From assembly GCF_004168205.1 (NCBI RefSeq), contig NZ_RCYB01000023.1:1-29378 (forward strand): a stretch of DNA of 29,378 nucleotides. Direction: 5' to 3'. The position numbers and the translations under genes were made by a program. The DNA comes from Catenibacterium sp. co_0103. GTDB taxonomy: Bacteria > Bacillota_I > Bacilli_A > Erysipelotrichales > Coprobacillaceae. Of this stretch, positions 16,400-24,277 are shown one piece after another. The notes under the pieces were generated by a model that was given only the letters and a program-made list of their open reading frames with translations, was not told the origin of the DNA and made no database searches. Position 1 is the first letter of the stretch. Every line of letters starts with the position of its first letter.

Positions 16400-17176
16400 A
16401 TGTTACTACAAGCAATTTTACTTGGCTTGGTAGCAATGCTTGGAAATGCTGAGTATTTGTTCGGTACAAGTTTGTTGTCAAGACCATTGGTTATGGGTAC
16501 TTTAACAGGTATTGTACTTGGTGATGTGCAAACAGGTGTTACTTTAGGTGCAACATTAGAATTAGCATTTATGGGAGCTTTCTCAATCGGTGCTAGTATT
16601 CCACCTGAAATGATTTCAGGAACTGTATTAGGAACAGCTTTCACAATTACAACAGGAGCTGGGCCAGAAACTGCATTGACTGTAGGTTTACCAGTTGCTT
16701 CATTAGTTTTAATTGCAAAGAACGTTGGAATGGTATTCATCTTACCTCCATTTGTTCATAAAGCAGATAAATATGCGGCTGAAGGAAATATGGCTGGAGT
16801 TGCTAGAATGCACTTATTAGGTGGATTCTTCGGTGTTAACTTAATTATCGGTGTGATTGTAGGATGTGGTTACTATGCTGGTGGACCAGCTGTACAGGCT
16901 TTATTAAATGTCATTCCTAAATGGATTTCAAATGGTTTACAGATCACAATGGGATTATTACCTGCAATTGGGTTCGGTTTATTATTAATGATGATTATGG
17001 ACAAAGAAGTTGCATGTTTCTTCTTCTTAGGATTCGCACTAAGCGTATACTTAAAGATTCCAGTAACAGCAATCGCAATTTTTGGAGTTATCATTGCTAT
17101 CGTATTAACTCAGTTACGTAGTAATTCAACTCAAACAGCAACAGAAGGAGGAGTAGATGAAGATGACGACTTCTAA
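16400..17176 (+). CDS. PTS mannose-family EIIC membrane component
   Basis: The 258-aa polytopic membrane protein forms the sugar channel together with EIID. It has the EIIC-Man glycine-rich N-terminus (LLSRPLVMGTLTGIVLGDVQTG, residues about 25-46), followed by a long series of hydrophobic segments and an acidic DEDDDF tail. AGGAGG precedes ATG 16400. The 3' end overlaps the EIID start by 20 nt, and the AGGAGG of EIID lies inside this gene. Confidence 0.95.
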   Translation: MLLQAILLGLVAMLGNAEYLFGTSLLSRPLVMGTLTGIVLGDVQTGVTLGATLELAFMGAFSIGASIPPEMISGTVLGTAFTITTGAGPETALTVGLPVASLVLIAKNVGMVFILPPFVHKADKYAAEGNMAGVARMHLLGGFFGVNLIIGVIVGCGYYAGGPAVQALLNVIPKWISNGLQITMGLLPAIGFGLLLMMIMDKEVACFFFLGFALSVYLKIPVTAIAIFGVIIAIVLTQLRSNSTQTATEGGVDEDDDF

Positions 17177-17981
17177 TAAATTAACTAAAAAAGAGTTAAA
17201 TCAAGTATTCTGGCGTTCATTCGGTTTGGAATGGTCTTGGAACTATGAAAGACAGATGAATATGTCATACTGCTATAGTATGTTACCAGTTATCAAAAAG
17301 TTATATCCAAATAAAGAAGATCAAGTTGCAGCTATGAAACGTCACTTGGAATTCTTCAACACAACTCCACAATTGGCAACATTAATCTTAGGTATTAGTG
17401 CTGCTATGGAAGAAAGTAACGCAAATGATCCTGAATTTGATACAGAAAGTATCAACAATGTAAAGGTTTCATTAATGGGACCTTTAGCAGGTATTGGTGA
17501 TTCATTCATCTGGGGAACATTACGTATTATCGCTACTGGTGTTGGTTTATCTCTAGCAAATCAAGGAAATATCTTAGGACCTATCTTATTCTTATTAATC
17601 TTCAACCTTCCAGCTCAGGGATTACGTTATTATTTAATGAATGCTGGTTATAAATTAGGTAGTGGATTCTTGGCTAAGATCCAGCAGAATGGATTAATGT
17701 CAAAACTTACTTATGCAGCAAGTGTTTTAGGATTGATGGTTGTTGGTGGTATGACTGCTGAAAACGTATCAATCAGTTTCCCATTGAAGTTTGGTTCTGG
17801 TAATGAAGCAACTACATTGAATTCTGTATTCAATAATATCATGCCTGGTTTAATGCCATTATTATTCACATTACTAGTTTACTACTTATTGAAAAAGAAA
17901 AATGTTAAGACAACTACATTATTGTTAATCTGCGTTGTGATCGGATTAGTCGGAGCATTCTTTGGTATTTTAGGTTGTTAA
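17157..17981 (+). CDS. PTS mannose-family EIID membrane component
   Basis: The 274-aa protein completes the mannose-family permease. It shows the EIID N-terminus (LNQVFWRSFGLEWSWNYERQM, about residues 13-33), the GPLAGIGDSFIWGTLR motif (about 106-121) and C-terminal membrane segments. ATG 17157 lies 5 nt after AGGAGG; ATG 17163 is possible but 11 nt away. It overlaps EIIC by 20 nt. After its stop, an AT-rich direct repeat (17981-18015) separates it from the first deglycase. Confidence 0.95.
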   Translation: MKMTTSNKLTKKELNQVFWRSFGLEWSWNYERQMNMSYCYSMLPVIKKLYPNKEDQVAAMKRHLEFFNTTPQLATLILGISAAMEESNANDPEFDTESINNVKVSLMGPLAGIGDSFIWGTLRIIATGVGLSLANQGNILGPILFLLIFNLPAQGLRYYLMNAGYKLGSGFLAKIQQNGLMSKLTYAASVLGLMVVGGMTAENVSISFPLKFGSGNEATTLNSVFNNIMPGLMPLLFTLLVYYLLKKKNVKTTTLLLICVVIGLVGAFFGILGC

Positions 17982-18015
17982 TAAATTTTAAAAAAATGAT
18001 AAATTTTAAAAAAAA
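17981..18015 (+). repeat. Short AT-rich direct repeat between EIID and the first deglycase
   Basis: ATAAATTTTAAAAAAA occurs at 17981-17996 and again at 17999-18014, a period of 18 bases. It is followed by ACGGAGG, the ribosome site of the next gene. It could act as an A-rich translation enhancer or affect mRNA processing. No function is shown. Confidence 0.8.
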
Positions 18016-18029
18016 CGGAGGAAAAGAAA

Positions 18030-19034
18030 ATGGAAATGATTAAATTTAATGAACAGGAAAAAATCGATAGCGTAAATGGCGCATTAGCTTTACGCCCTCA
18101 GATCAACGAAATCGTTGATGAAATCTGCGAACATGGATATTCAAACATCTGCTGGTTAGGTGTTGGTGGTACTTGGGCAAGTGCTATGCAGGCTACAGTA
18201 CACATGAAAGAAATGAGTGCTATTGAAACTTGGGCAGAAAATGCTGCTGAATACTTAACTACAGGAAACAAACGTATTACTAAAGATACAGTTGTTATTA
18301 TCTCATCTGTATCTGGAAACACTAAAGAAGTCGTTGATGCTATCAAGAAAATCAAAGCTGAAGTTGGTGCTACAGTTATCTCATTTGTTGATGCTAAAGA
18401 AGCTATCTTATTAGATTTAGGAGACTACAAGATCTCTTACCCAATGAACGAACAGTTAAAGTTCTTCATGGTTGCTGACCGTTTCATGTTCAACAATGGT
18501 GAATTAGAAGACTACGATGATATGTATGCTGAATTTGACAAATACTTAGCAGAAGATTTAGTAGAAGTTGAAAAGAAAGCTGAACCATTCGCTATTGAAT
18601 TCGCTAAAAAACACTGGAATGATGAAATGCACTACTTTGTAGGTGCTGGAAACCAGTGGGGTGCTACTTACTCATATGCAATGTGCTATTGGGAAGAACA
18701 GTTATGGTTAAAAACTAAATCAATCACATCAAATGAATTCTTCCATGGTATGTTTGAAATCGTAACTAAAGAAACTCCAGTTACTATCTATATTGGTGAA
18801 GATGCTCAGCGTCCATTATCTGAACGTGTAGCTAACTTTATTCCAAGAATTTGTGCAAACTACACAATCATTGACACTAAAGATTACGAATTAAAGGGAA
18901 TTAGTGAAAAATATCGTAAACACTTATCTCACCATGTAATGCATGCTGTAAACAACAGAATTGATGTTCATATGGAAATCGAAACTCGTCACCCTATGGA
19001 AATCCGTCGTTACTACAGAAGATTAGAATACTAA
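18030..19034 (+). CDS. SIS-domain sugar-amine 6-phosphate deglycase (FrlB/GfrF-like)
   Basis: This is a 334-aa protein with tandem sugar-isomerase (SIS) domains. The first has the phosphosugar-binding GVGGTWASA (about 43-51) and SSVSGNTKE (about 91-99). The second contains NEFFHGMFEIV, matching the FrlB EFRHGPLEIV active-site segment. The C-terminus (HPMEIRRYYRRLEY) resembles that of E. coli FrlB (recalled DERRYYGGLVEY). FrlB and GfrF cleave fructoselysine 6-phosphate to glucose 6-phosphate and lysine. Together with the mannose-type PTS this suggests an Amadori-product pathway; other N-linked sugar substrates remain possible. A strong CGGAGG site and compact codon use suggest high expression. 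Confidence 0.85.
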   Translation: MEMIKFNEQEKIDSVNGALALRPQINEIVDEICEHGYSNICWLGVGGTWASAMQATVHMKEMSAIETWAENAAEYLTTGNKRITKDTVVIISSVSGNTKEVVDAIKKIKAEVGATVISFVDAKEAILLDLGDYKISYPMNEQLKFFMVADRFMFNNGELEDYDDMYAEFDKYLAEDLVEVEKKAEPFAIEFAKKHWNDEMHYFVGAGNQWGATYSYAMCYWEEQLWLKTKSITSNEFFHGMFEIVTKETPVTIYIGEDAQRPLSERVANFIPRICANYTIIDTKDYELKGISEKYRKHLSHHVMHAVNNRIDVHMEIETRHPMEIRRYYRRLEY

Positions 19035-19039
19035 AATAT

Positions 19040-19064
19040 AAAGGGTGGATTTATTCCACCTTTT
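19040..19064 (+). terminator. Intercistronic hairpin between the two deglycase genes
   Basis: A 9-10-bp stem with one G-T pair (AAGGGTGGA, 19041-19049, with 19055-19063) has a 5-nt loop. It ends in TTTT that is itself part of the stem. It could be a weak attenuator or an mRNA stabiliser that protects the upstream gfrF-like message. Confidence 0.5.
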
Positions 19065-19086
19065 ATACCTTAATTGGGGGTATATT

Positions 19087-20166
19087 ATGAATAAATTAAC
19101 AATGCTTGATTATGTTAAAGAAACACCAGGCGTATTAAGAACAAATATTGAACAGTATACTACACTAGTTGATCCATTGATGAAGGAAGTGCAACAAAAA
19201 GAAATCAAACGTATTTTACTTGTTGCTTCTGGATCAAGTCATAATGCTTGTTATTGTGCTAGAAGTTTTGTGGAAAAAGTAAGTGGTTTAGAAGTTAGAA
19301 TCATTACTCCATATACATTTACGTACTATGAAAATGATATTAAAGAGAACGACTTAGTTTTAGTGGTTACACAGAGTGGTTTAAGTACAAATGCAATCGA
19401 AGCATTAAAAATCATTAAGAAAAAAGAATGTAAAGCTATTTGTTTAACAGGAAATAAAAACAGCGATGTAAAAGATGTTGCGGATGTTGTAATTGAATAC
19501 GGTGTGGGCGAAGAATTAGTTGGCTATGTCACAAAAGGTGTTTCTTCACTTGCGCTATTCTTAGATTTATTTGCAATTGCATATTCTGGAAAGACTGAAT
19601 ATTTGGATGAATTAAAGAAAGCAGCTGATTTAAATGAAGAAATGATTGATCAGGCTACAAACTTTATTCAGCGACATTATAAGAATTTCACATCTATGTC
19701 CTGGGTTTACAGTTGTGGAGCGGGTGCCAATTATGGAACAGCACTTGAAAGTGCATTAAAAATGGGTGAAACCATTCATATTCCAAGTTGCTGCTATGAA
19801 ATTGAAGAGTATATTCATGGACCAAACCTTCAATTAACGCCACAATACAATGTGATTTTCTTTGATGGAAACGATAGTGCAAGTCGACGCGTAGAACAAG
19901 TATATAAGGCTACGCGAAAAGTAACTAATCGAGCTTATTTAATTTCAAACAATCCTCAATTATCAAGTGATGATCATGTTTTAAGTTTGAGTGATACTGT
20001 ATCAAGTGAATTATGTCCACTTGTATATCTACCATTTGTACAATTATTAAGCTTTATTGTTTCAAATGACTTACACTCTATTTATCAACATCCATTATTA
20101 AAAGAATTTAAGGCTATTGCAGCTGCTAAAACGGAGAATTTTGTGAATTATGATGGAGACGATTAA
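19087..20166 (+). CDS. SIS-domain deglycase, GfrE/GlmS-isomerase-like
   Basis: The 359-aa protein has two SIS domains in the GlmS isomerase style. ASGSSHNACYCAR and TQSGLSTNA are the phosphosugar-binding loops, and EEYIHGPNLQL contains the catalytic-type Glu and His. It differs clearly from the first deglycase, so this is not a recent duplication. In Salmonella the gfr operon likewise carries two deglycases, GfrE for glucoselysine 6-phosphate and GfrF for fructoselysine 6-phosphate; the pairing here suggests the same. ATG 19087 is chosen because GGGGG ends 6 nt upstream; the frame is open from 19045 without a ribosome site. Its end overlaps the HAD gene. Confidence 0.83.
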   Translation: MNKLTMLDYVKETPGVLRTNIEQYTTLVDPLMKEVQQKEIKRILLVASGSSHNACYCARSFVEKVSGLEVRIITPYTFTYYENDIKENDLVLVVTQSGLSTNAIEALKIIKKKECKAICLTGNKNSDVKDVADVVIEYGVGEELVGYVTKGVSSLALFLDLFAIAYSGKTEYLDELKKAADLNEEMIDQATNFIQRHYKNFTSMSWVYSCGAGANYGTALESALKMGETIHIPSCCYEIEEYIHGPNLQLTPQYNVIFFDGNDSASRRVEQVYKATRKVTNRAYLISNNPQLSSDDHVLSLSDTVSSELCPLVYLPFVQLLSFIVSNDLHSIYQHPLLKEFKAIAAAKTENFVNYDGDD

Positions 20167-20803
20167 AACTGTTATTTTTGATATGGATGGTGTGATCTTT
20201 GATAGTGAAACCATGTATATAAATGATTTGATAAGATTTTTTAAACAGCATGATATAGAAATACAAGTAAGTGATTGTATTCCTCTTATTGGTATTGATA
20301 GTAAATTATATTATGAGCAAGCATATAGAATGTGGAATGAAAAAACTGATTTCATGACATTTAAAAATATGCTTCAAGAATATTTTCGTTCATTTGATTG
20401 TGATTATAAAGCGGTAGTTAGACCTCAGATCTATCCTGTTTTAGAACACTTAAGTAAACATTATAAAATAGCGTTAGCGTCCTCTTCTAGTTTATATAGT
20501 ATTAATAATGCGTTGGATCAGGCTGGTTTAAAAAAGTATTTTTCACTTATAGTAAGTGGTGAACAATTCAAAGAAAGTAAACCAAATCCAGAAATATATT
20601 TATATACAATCAAAGAATTGAATGTGAATAAAGATGAAGCTATTATTATTGAGGATTCATCTAAAGGAATATTAGCTGCAAATAGAGCTGGTATTAAGGT
20701 ATTGGCTTTAAAAGATGATAAGTTTGGCTTAGATCAGAGTCAGGCAGATATAATTATTGATGAATTAAATGATATTATAAAGTTGATTGAGAAAGGGGCA
20801 TAA
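20150..20803 (+). CDS. HAD-superfamily phosphatase/phosphoglucomutase-like hydrolase
   Basis: This 217-aa HAD protein has motif I FDMDGVIFDSE (Asp nucleophile and Asp+2), motif II in LASSSS, the Lys of KESKPNPEIY and the acidic motif VIIEDSSKG. Its helical cap follows motif I, as in the beta-phosphoglucomutase/phosphatase subgroup. It overlaps the second deglycase by 17 nt, so it belongs to the PTS operon. It may dephosphorylate an intermediate or remove a dead-end sugar phosphate; the sequence does not tell which. The start at 20150 or 20153 (adjacent ATGs) is not resolved. Confidence 0.88.
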   Translation: MMETIKTVIFDMDGVIFDSETMYINDLIRFFKQHDIEIQVSDCIPLIGIDSKLYYEQAYRMWNEKTDFMTFKNMLQEYFRSFDCDYKAVVRPQIYPVLEHLSKHYKIALASSSSLYSINNALDQAGLKKYFSLIVSGEQFKESKPNPEIYLYTIKELNVNKDEAIIIEDSSKGILAANRAGIKVLALKDDKFGLDQSQADIIIDELNDIIKLIEKGA

Positions 20804-20807
20804 AAGT

Positions 20808-21443
20808 ATGAATGCTATGTTAATTGTCGCTATAGTGATTGCTATTATTGGTACTATTCCAGTAATCATCAGAAAGAAACTCCTAAAAAATTATCTAACA
20901 TTACTCCAAAACAATGATATCAAGGCAATAAAAGACTTAATGGCAACTCAACTAGCTAAGATATGTATTCCTCTATTTAATAGGGAATATTTACTTTTAA
21001 ATGCTTATCTAAAAGTAAATGATAACAAACAAATAGATACTCAAGTAAACAATATAATGGATCATGTTCCTATGAATTCTAAGCAGAAGTCTGCTCTTGC
21101 AAAATCAGTATTCTATATATATGTAGATAAGAAGAATGCATCTATGATTGATCGTTTGTTGGAAATGGTTAGCACGACAAATGATCATGCCCTATATAGA
21201 CAGATGGATATGGTTAATGATACTTTGATTAGTGGTGGAATTAAGTATTATGATGAATTAAAATCTGATCTAGAAGATGTAGAATATACTAAAAACAATG
21301 AAGATACTCCCTATCTTGAATTCTTATTATCAGTTATCTACAAGAATATGGGTAATGAATCAAAAAGCAAGGAATATAAGAATAAAGCCTTAGAAGACAG
21401 TAAAGGAACTGTATATGAATCTTTAATTAAATCCCAAAATTAA
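20808..21443 (+). CDS. Hypothetical protein with N-terminal membrane segment
   Basis: I do not recognise this 211-aa protein. Residues 3-22 form one strong membrane helix followed by basic IRKKLLKN, so the rest should be cytoplasmic. The soluble part is helical with repeat-like segments (IPLFNREYLLLNAYL; SVIYKNMGNESKSKEYKNKALED) that resemble a TPR-like fold. ATG 20808 follows GAAAGGGG by 9 nt; that site lies within the end of the HAD gene. It is the last gene before the terminator at 21471, hence co-transcribed with the PTS operon. A link to sugar metabolism is only positional. Confidence 0.75.
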   Translation: MNAMLIVAIVIAIIGTIPVIIRKKLLKNYLTLLQNNDIKAIKDLMATQLAKICIPLFNREYLLLNAYLKVNDNKQIDTQVNNIMDHVPMNSKQKSALAKSVFYIYVDKKNASMIDRLLEMVSTTNDHALYRQMDMVNDTLISGGIKYYDELKSDLEDVEYTKNNEDTPYLEFLLSVIYKNMGNESKSKEYKNKALEDSKGTVYESLIKSQN

Positions 21444-21470
21444 TAGGATGATTGAGAAAATCTCGCACTG

Positions 21471-21498
21471 AAAGACAACTTAATGGTTGTCTTTTTTT
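21471..21498 (+). terminator. Terminator of the sigma-54 PTS operon
   Basis: AAAGACAAC (21471-21479) pairs perfectly with GTTGTCTTT (21486-21494) around a 6-nt loop and is followed by T to 21498. Confidence 0.88.
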
Positions 21499-21520
21499 GT
21501 GTTTATCACTATAAATTATC

Positions 21521-21546
21521 TATGTCAAATATATTTGATAGACATA
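21521..21546 (+). promoter_or_regulatory. Nested palindrome upstream of the first XRE regulator
   Basis: TATGTC (21521-21526) and GACATA (21541-21546) form the outer arms; TCAAATATATTTGA (21525-21538) is a perfect inner palindrome. A further TATGACA half-site occurs at 21557-21563. It lies about 46 nt before the regulator ATG and is a candidate autoregulatory operator. Confidence 0.4.
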
Positions 21547-21591
21547 TAAGTAGTTATATGACAAGATAATCACGAAAGGGAGTGGAAAGAT

Positions 21592-21999
21592 ATGGAAATA
21601 GGCAAACAATTAAAAGAAGCACGTATCAAATCTCATCTTACCCAAGAAATGGTGTCAGAAAAAATAAATGTTTCAAGACAGACAATCTCTAATTGGGAAA
21701 ATGAGAAGTCTTATCCTGATATTATAAACATTATAGAACTAAGTAATCTCTATTCTATTACTCTTGATGAACTTATAAAGGGAGATGAAAGAATGATCGA
21801 ACATCTAGAAGAAAGCACAAATATAGTAAGAAGCAGTAAACAACTGATAGGCGCAATATTATTGAATATATTTGTTGTGATTCTATTAATTACATTAGGC
21901 ATGTTCTTGCCAGATAGTAAGTATTATCTAGTTGTTGTATTCTGCTTAGCTGTAGTAAGTTCATCATTATTGTTGTATCAAATTATTAAGTGTATATAA
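21592..21999 (+). CDS. XRE-family regulator with C-terminal membrane segments
   Basis: The 135-aa protein begins with an XRE helix-turn-helix (residues about 5-60: LKEARIKSHLTQEMVSEKIN, SRQTISNWENEKSYPD). It ends in two hydrophobic helices (about 86-106 and 111-132). Small membrane-tethered XRE regulators are common in Firmicutes, often beside a small membrane protein they control or sense. Here that partner is the broken gene 11 nt downstream. GGGAGTGG precedes ATG 21592. The target is unknown; the upstream palindrome suggests autoregulation. Confidence 0.85.
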   Translation: MEIGKQLKEARIKSHLTQEMVSEKINVSRQTISNWENEKSYPDIINIIELSNLYSITLDELIKGDERMIEHLEESTNIVRSSKQLIGAILLNIFVVILLITLGMFLPDSKYYLVVVFCLAVVSSSLLLYQIIKCI

Positions 22000-22009
22000 G
22001 GAGGATTCT

Positions 22010-22330
22010 ATGAATAATATATTATTTGCGATATGTATGGCAATTACTCTTGTAGGAACTATGGAAACAACATATCAAATATATAAGTTGATTGTATTAG
22101 ATGCTTCAGCGTGAGGACTTAAACATCCTAGATTATGGGGTTTACTTGCAATAAATGGAAATAACTCAAGTGGATTATTATTCTATTTACTTAGAAGAAG
22201 AAAATATCCATTAAAGAATATAGATGAACATCAAAGAACACTGATAAGCAAAAGAAAGAAATCAGCAGGTATAGGTCTTCTATTTGTTGTAATAGGTATA
22301 ATTGGACTCATATTATGTTGTAGTTTATAA
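22010..22330 (+). pseudogene. Small membrane protein interrupted by an in-frame TGA
   Basis: After AGGAGG, ATG 22010 opens a frame of 106 codons ending with TAA at 22328-22330, but codon 35 (22112-22114) is TGA. Before it lies one membrane helix (NNILFAICMAITLVGTM). After it follow GLKHPRLWGLLAINGNNSSG, a basic RRRKYP segment and a second membrane helix near the C-terminus. The downstream part has no ribosome site of its own. TGA acts as a normal stop elsewhere in the window (6953-6955, 24275-24277), so reassignment is unlikely. A CGA (Arg) to TGA mutation is the simplest reading. The family was not identified. Confidence 0.7.
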
Positions 22331-22391
22331 AATATTTAACTCCTGCAACCACCGGTTGACATATTTTCAGCCTGAATTGGTAGATGGAAGT

Positions 22392-22405
22392 TACCATAAT
22401 TGGTA
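22392..22405 (+). promoter_or_regulatory. Inverted repeat (possible operator) before the second XRE regulator
   Basis: TACCA-TAAT-TGGTA is a perfect 5-bp inverted repeat 28 nt upstream of ATG 22433. A related TTGGTA half-site lies at about 22376-22381, next to a TTGACA at about 22353. Operator function is inference. Confidence 0.35.
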
Positions 22406-22432
22406 TATTTTGTATGTAAGGAGGAGAAGATT

Positions 22433-23389
22433 ATGATTTTTGCTGATAAGATTATAGAAGAAAGAAAAAAGAATGGCTGGTCACAGGAAGAACTTGCAAG
22501 TAAGTTAGGTGTATCTAGGCAGGCTGTTTCAAAATGGGAAAGTGCAGGATCTATACCAGACCTAAAAAGAATACTTCAGATGTCTGAACTGTTTGGTGTC
22601 ACTACAGACTACTTATTGAAAGATGAAATAGAAGAACCACTCAATGAATATACAGAAACTAATACAATCAAGGTAAGTATGGAAGAAGCCAATCAATATT
22701 TAGATATGAAAAGTAAAGGTTCAAGAATAGTCGCCAATGCGACAAGTCTATGCATATTAAGTTCTGTACCTCTTATAGTATTAGGTACAATGACAGAAGA
22801 TCATATACTTATAGGTTTTAGTTTAGTACTACTTCTTGTATTAGTCGCAATAGCTGTCTATCTATTTGTGAATTATGGATTACGAGAATCTTATATGCAG
22901 CATTTAGAAAAAGAAATCTTTGAGACAGAATATGGTGTATCAGGTATGGTGCGTGAAAGAAGAGATAAGTATGAACCAACATTCACAAGGAATATTGCGA
23001 TAGGAGTAGTACTTTGTATTCTTTCTGTCATTCCTACTATAATGGCAGGTGTAATGGAAGTAGAAGATTATATGAGTGGTATATCTGTAGGTCTATTACT
23101 TATTATTGTTTCTATAGGTGTCAATATTCTTATTCGTGCAGGTATGATCAAGTCTAGCTATGATACTCTATTGCAGGAAGGAGAATATACAAAGGAAGAG
23201 AAACATTTGAAAAAGAAGACAGATTCTTTTTCAGGTGCTTATTGGTGTTTGATAGTCACGATATATCTTGGATGGAGTTTCTGGACAAATAACTGGAAGT
23301 TCACATGGATTATATGGCCGGTGGCTGGAGTATTATATGCTGCAGTGCTTGGCATGGTGAAAATGACTATAGAAGGTAGAAAGAAATAG
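22433..23389 (+). CDS. XRE-family regulator with six-helix membrane domain
   Basis: The 318-aa protein has an N-terminal XRE helix-turn-helix (about 5-60: RKKNGWSQEELASKLGVSRQ, WESAGSIPDL). A linker follows, then about six hydrophobic segments between residues 105 and 315. Such HTH-membrane fusions are widespread in gut Firmicutes, where the membrane part is thought to sense or regulate. The ligand is unknown. ATG 22433 follows AAGGAGGAG; the open frame from 22400 would skip that site. A terminator follows at 23423, so it is separate from the lar operon. Confidence 0.85.
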   Translation: MIFADKIIEERKKNGWSQEELASKLGVSRQAVSKWESAGSIPDLKRILQMSELFGVTTDYLLKDEIEEPLNEYTETNTIKVSMEEANQYLDMKSKGSRIVANATSLCILSSVPLIVLGTMTEDHILIGFSLVLLLVLVAIAVYLFVNYGLRESYMQHLEKEIFETEYGVSGMVRERRDKYEPTFTRNIAIGVVLCILSVIPTIMAGVMEVEDYMSGISVGLLLIIVSIGVNILIRAGMIKSSYDTLLQEGEYTKEEKHLKKKTDSFSGAYWCLIVTIYLGWSFWTNNWKFTWIIWPVAGVLYAAVLGMVKMTIEGRKK

Positions 23390-23422
23390 TTCATTCATTT
23401 TAAAATAATTATTAGAAAAGTG

Positions 23423-23456
23423 ATAGTTTACAAGTTTTCTTGTGAACTATTTTTTT
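23423..23456 (+). terminator. Terminator after the second XRE regulator
   Basis: ATAGTTTACAAG (23423-23434) pairs with CTTGTGAACTAT (23439-23450, one T-G pair) around TTTT and is followed by six T. Confidence 0.87.
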
Positions 23457-23516
23457 CTCATTGTATAATGAATATACAAAACATTTGACACTAAACTAGG
23501 GTTTAATGTTACCCTA
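23440..23516 (+). promoter_or_regulatory. lar operon promoter and leader inverted repeat
   Basis: A perfect TATAAT at 23464-23469 has TTGTGA (23440-23445) 18 nt upstream, overlapping the preceding terminator. The leader then contains the inverted repeat TAGGGT (23497-23502), 8 nt, ACCCTA (23511-23516), just before the AAGGTGGTG ribosome site of larB. The repeat could be an operator or leader hairpin. The known lar regulator of Lactobacillus (LarR) is not present in the window. Confidence 0.5.
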
Positions 23517-23533
23517 ATAAAGGTGGTGATTGC

Positions 23534-24277
23534 ATGGAAACAAAGGAAATACTAGAAAAGGTTAAAACTGGAGAACTATCTGTAGAAGAAGCCGAACAGT
23601 TCTTTAAGAAATCAGCTTTTGAAGAATTAGGTTATGCAAAATTAGATACAAATAGAGAAATACGTTCAGGATTTCAGGAAGTGATTTATTGCCAGGGAAA
23701 AGCAGATGATCACTTAGTCGGTATTGTGAGAAGACTTTATGAGGTGCAGGGAGAAGTATTTGGGACAAGAGCCTCAATACATCAATATGAACTTTTAAGG
23801 GATGAATTTCCTGAACTAGAATATGATCCATTATCACATATTATTAAGATAGAAAAAGAAAAGGAACATAAAGGGAAGATTGTTGTATGTAGTGCTGGTA
23901 CAGCAGATCTTAATGTGGCTGAAGAAGCAGCACAGACAGCTGAATTCTTTGGGAGTCATGTAGAACGTTTGTATGATGTAGGTGTGAGTGGTATTCATCG
24001 CTTATTATCTCAACTAGATATCTTGCAATCAGCACGATGTATTATTGCGGTGGCAGGAATGGAAGGAGCTCTTGCAAGTGTCATAGGTGGTTTAGTAGAC
24101 TGTCCTGTTATTGCAGTACCTACATCAGTGGGTTATGGAGCCAGCTTTCATGGTGTTAGTGCTTTACTTACAATGATTAATTCCTGTGCCAATGGTATTG
24201 CGGTAGTGAATATTGATAATGGCTATGGTGCAGGTTATATCGCAACACAGATTAATAGAACAGGAGAATCAAAATGA
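23534..24277 (+). CDS. larB: LarB, nickel-pincer cofactor biosynthesis (NaAD carboxylase/hydrolase)
   Basis: The 247-aa LarB carboxylates the pyridinium ring of nicotinic acid adenine dinucleotide and releases AMP, the first step of the nickel-pincer nucleotide cofactor. The N-terminal third is helical (EILEKVKTGELSVEEAEQFF, then the GYAKLDTNREIRSGFQEVIYCQGK LarB signature). The C-terminal part resembles the AIR carboxylase (PurE) fold: VVCSAGTADLNVAEEAA, YDVGVSGIHRLL, AGMEGALASVIGG and VPTSVGYGAS. Length matches known LarB. The stop overlaps the larC ATG (ATGA), so it heads the lar operon. Confidence 0.95.
   Translation: METKEILEKVKTGELSVEEAEQFFKKSAFEELGYAKLDTNREIRSGFQEVIYCQGKADDHLVGIVRRLYEVQGEVFGTRASIHQYELLRDEFPELEYDPLSHIIKIEKEKEHKGKIVVCSAGTADLNVAEEAAQTAEFFGSHVERLYDVGVSGIHRLLSQLDILQSARCIIAVAGMEGALASVIGGLVDCPVIAVPTSVGYGASFHGVSALLTMINSCANGIAVVNIDNGYGAGYIATQINRTGESK

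Noticed and set aside
22112..22114. UGA decoded as tryptophan or selenocysteine
   Set aside because: UGA ends other clear genes in the window (6953-6955, 24275-24277), and no selenocysteine-type protein or hairpin was recognised.
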